This document shows, one piece after another, positions 36,771 through 36,978 of a stretch of DNA of 36,978 bases. Each line of letters starts with the position of its first letter. Within the stretch, counting starts at the first letter, position 1. The notes beneath the pieces are model-generated. The model made no database searches. It was not told the DNA's origin and was given only the letters and a program-made list of their open reading frames with translations. Source of the stretch: Acidobacteriota bacterium (lineage in GTDB: Bacteria; Acidobacteriota; Terriglobia; Bryobacterales; Bryobacteraceae); assembly GCA_016213775.1 (NCBI GenBank), contig JACQZR010000107.1:1-36978 (forward strand), read 5' to 3'. Both the position numbers and the translations under genes were made by a program.

Positions 36771-36978
36771 CTAGGAGTTTGGCTTCGTTTCCGATTGCTC
36801 GGCTCTTGCTTTCAGAGCGGTGAGCAGGGTTTCGAGTGAATTGGGTTCGTTCTTTGCGGCGAGGGTTGCTTTGAAAGCCTCGGTGTCCTTCATTGCTTTT
36901 ACTACGTCGCGGAGACGCGCGAGGACCGAAAGGCTATGCGGGTGCTGCTGCGACAGCGGAGTAGTGGAGGCGACGTCG
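36771..36978 (-). CDS. 3' end of unrecognised gene (partial)
   Basis: The last 68 codons of a gene that enters from beyond the window and stops at TAG (36771-36773). The peptide includes LSVLARLRDVVKAMKDTEAF and ends SLETLLTALKARAEQSETKPNS; it looks helical and charged. I do not recognise a family. Codon use is like its neighbours. Confidence 0.5.
   Translation of the reverse strand, partial: DVASTTPLSQQHPHSLSVLARLRDVVKAMKDTEAFKATLAAKNEPNSLETLLTALKARAEQSETKPNS

Overview
The window looks like a chromosomal segment of a GC-rich acidobacterium of the Bryobacterales / 'Candidatus Solibacter' type. This is inference from gene style: a secreted protein with a CxxCH motif, HAF-like repeats and BACON domains, an ISKra4-type element with a DUF6788-like helper ORF, MacB-like two-gene ABC exporters and very large cytoplasmic hybrid kinases. 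No rRNA, tRNA, CRISPR array or phage module was seen.

Layout. 1-2.6 kb: a decayed secreted-protein gene on the minus strand, with an internal frameshift and a lost C-terminal domain. 2.8-4.6 kb: a complete ISKra4-type insertion sequence with visible terminal inverted repeats and a frameshifted transposase. 4.66-10.5 kb, minus strand: a secreted DNA/RNA non-specific endonuclease, an enoyl reductase-like MDR enzyme, and an ABC ATPase plus giant permease. 10.6-14.4 kb, plus strand: metH, cobalamin-dependent methionine synthase. 14.4-17.5 kb, minus: a thermolysin-like zinc peptidase 3 bp from a ComEC-like metallo-beta-lactamase-fold hydrolase, behind their own dyad-rich promoter region. 17.6-18.3 kb: an exported BON-domain protein. 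18.3-18.8 kb: an intergenic region with paired DnaA boxes, a near-consensus promoter and a structured leader or small RNA ending in an intrinsic terminator. It precedes a membrane acyltransferase gene that seems to start at CTG. 19.9-22.8 kb, minus: a GntR/YtrA-type regulator, ABC ATPase and permease, with an operator-like dyad over the regulator start. 22.98-26.16 kb, minus: a glycyl-radical enzyme carrying an apparent Tat signal, and its radical-SAM activase. 26.2-36.2 kb, minus: a four-gene phosphorelay cluster (degenerate receiver, 2273-aa poly-HAMP hybrid kinase resembling fungal Nik1/Os-1 group III kinases, second hybrid kinase, stand-alone receiver). 36.2-36.98 kb: an intergenic region dense in dyads and hairpins, then the 3' end of an unrecognised gene.

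The most unusual items are the Tat-signal glycyl-radical enzyme with its activase, the 13-unit HAMP array kinase in a receiver-rich relay with no DNA-binding output gene, the peptidase/MBL pair, the RNA element at 18.6-18.74 kb, and the three back-to-back hairpins at 36.7 kb. All functions are predicted by reading the sequence; no database search was made.
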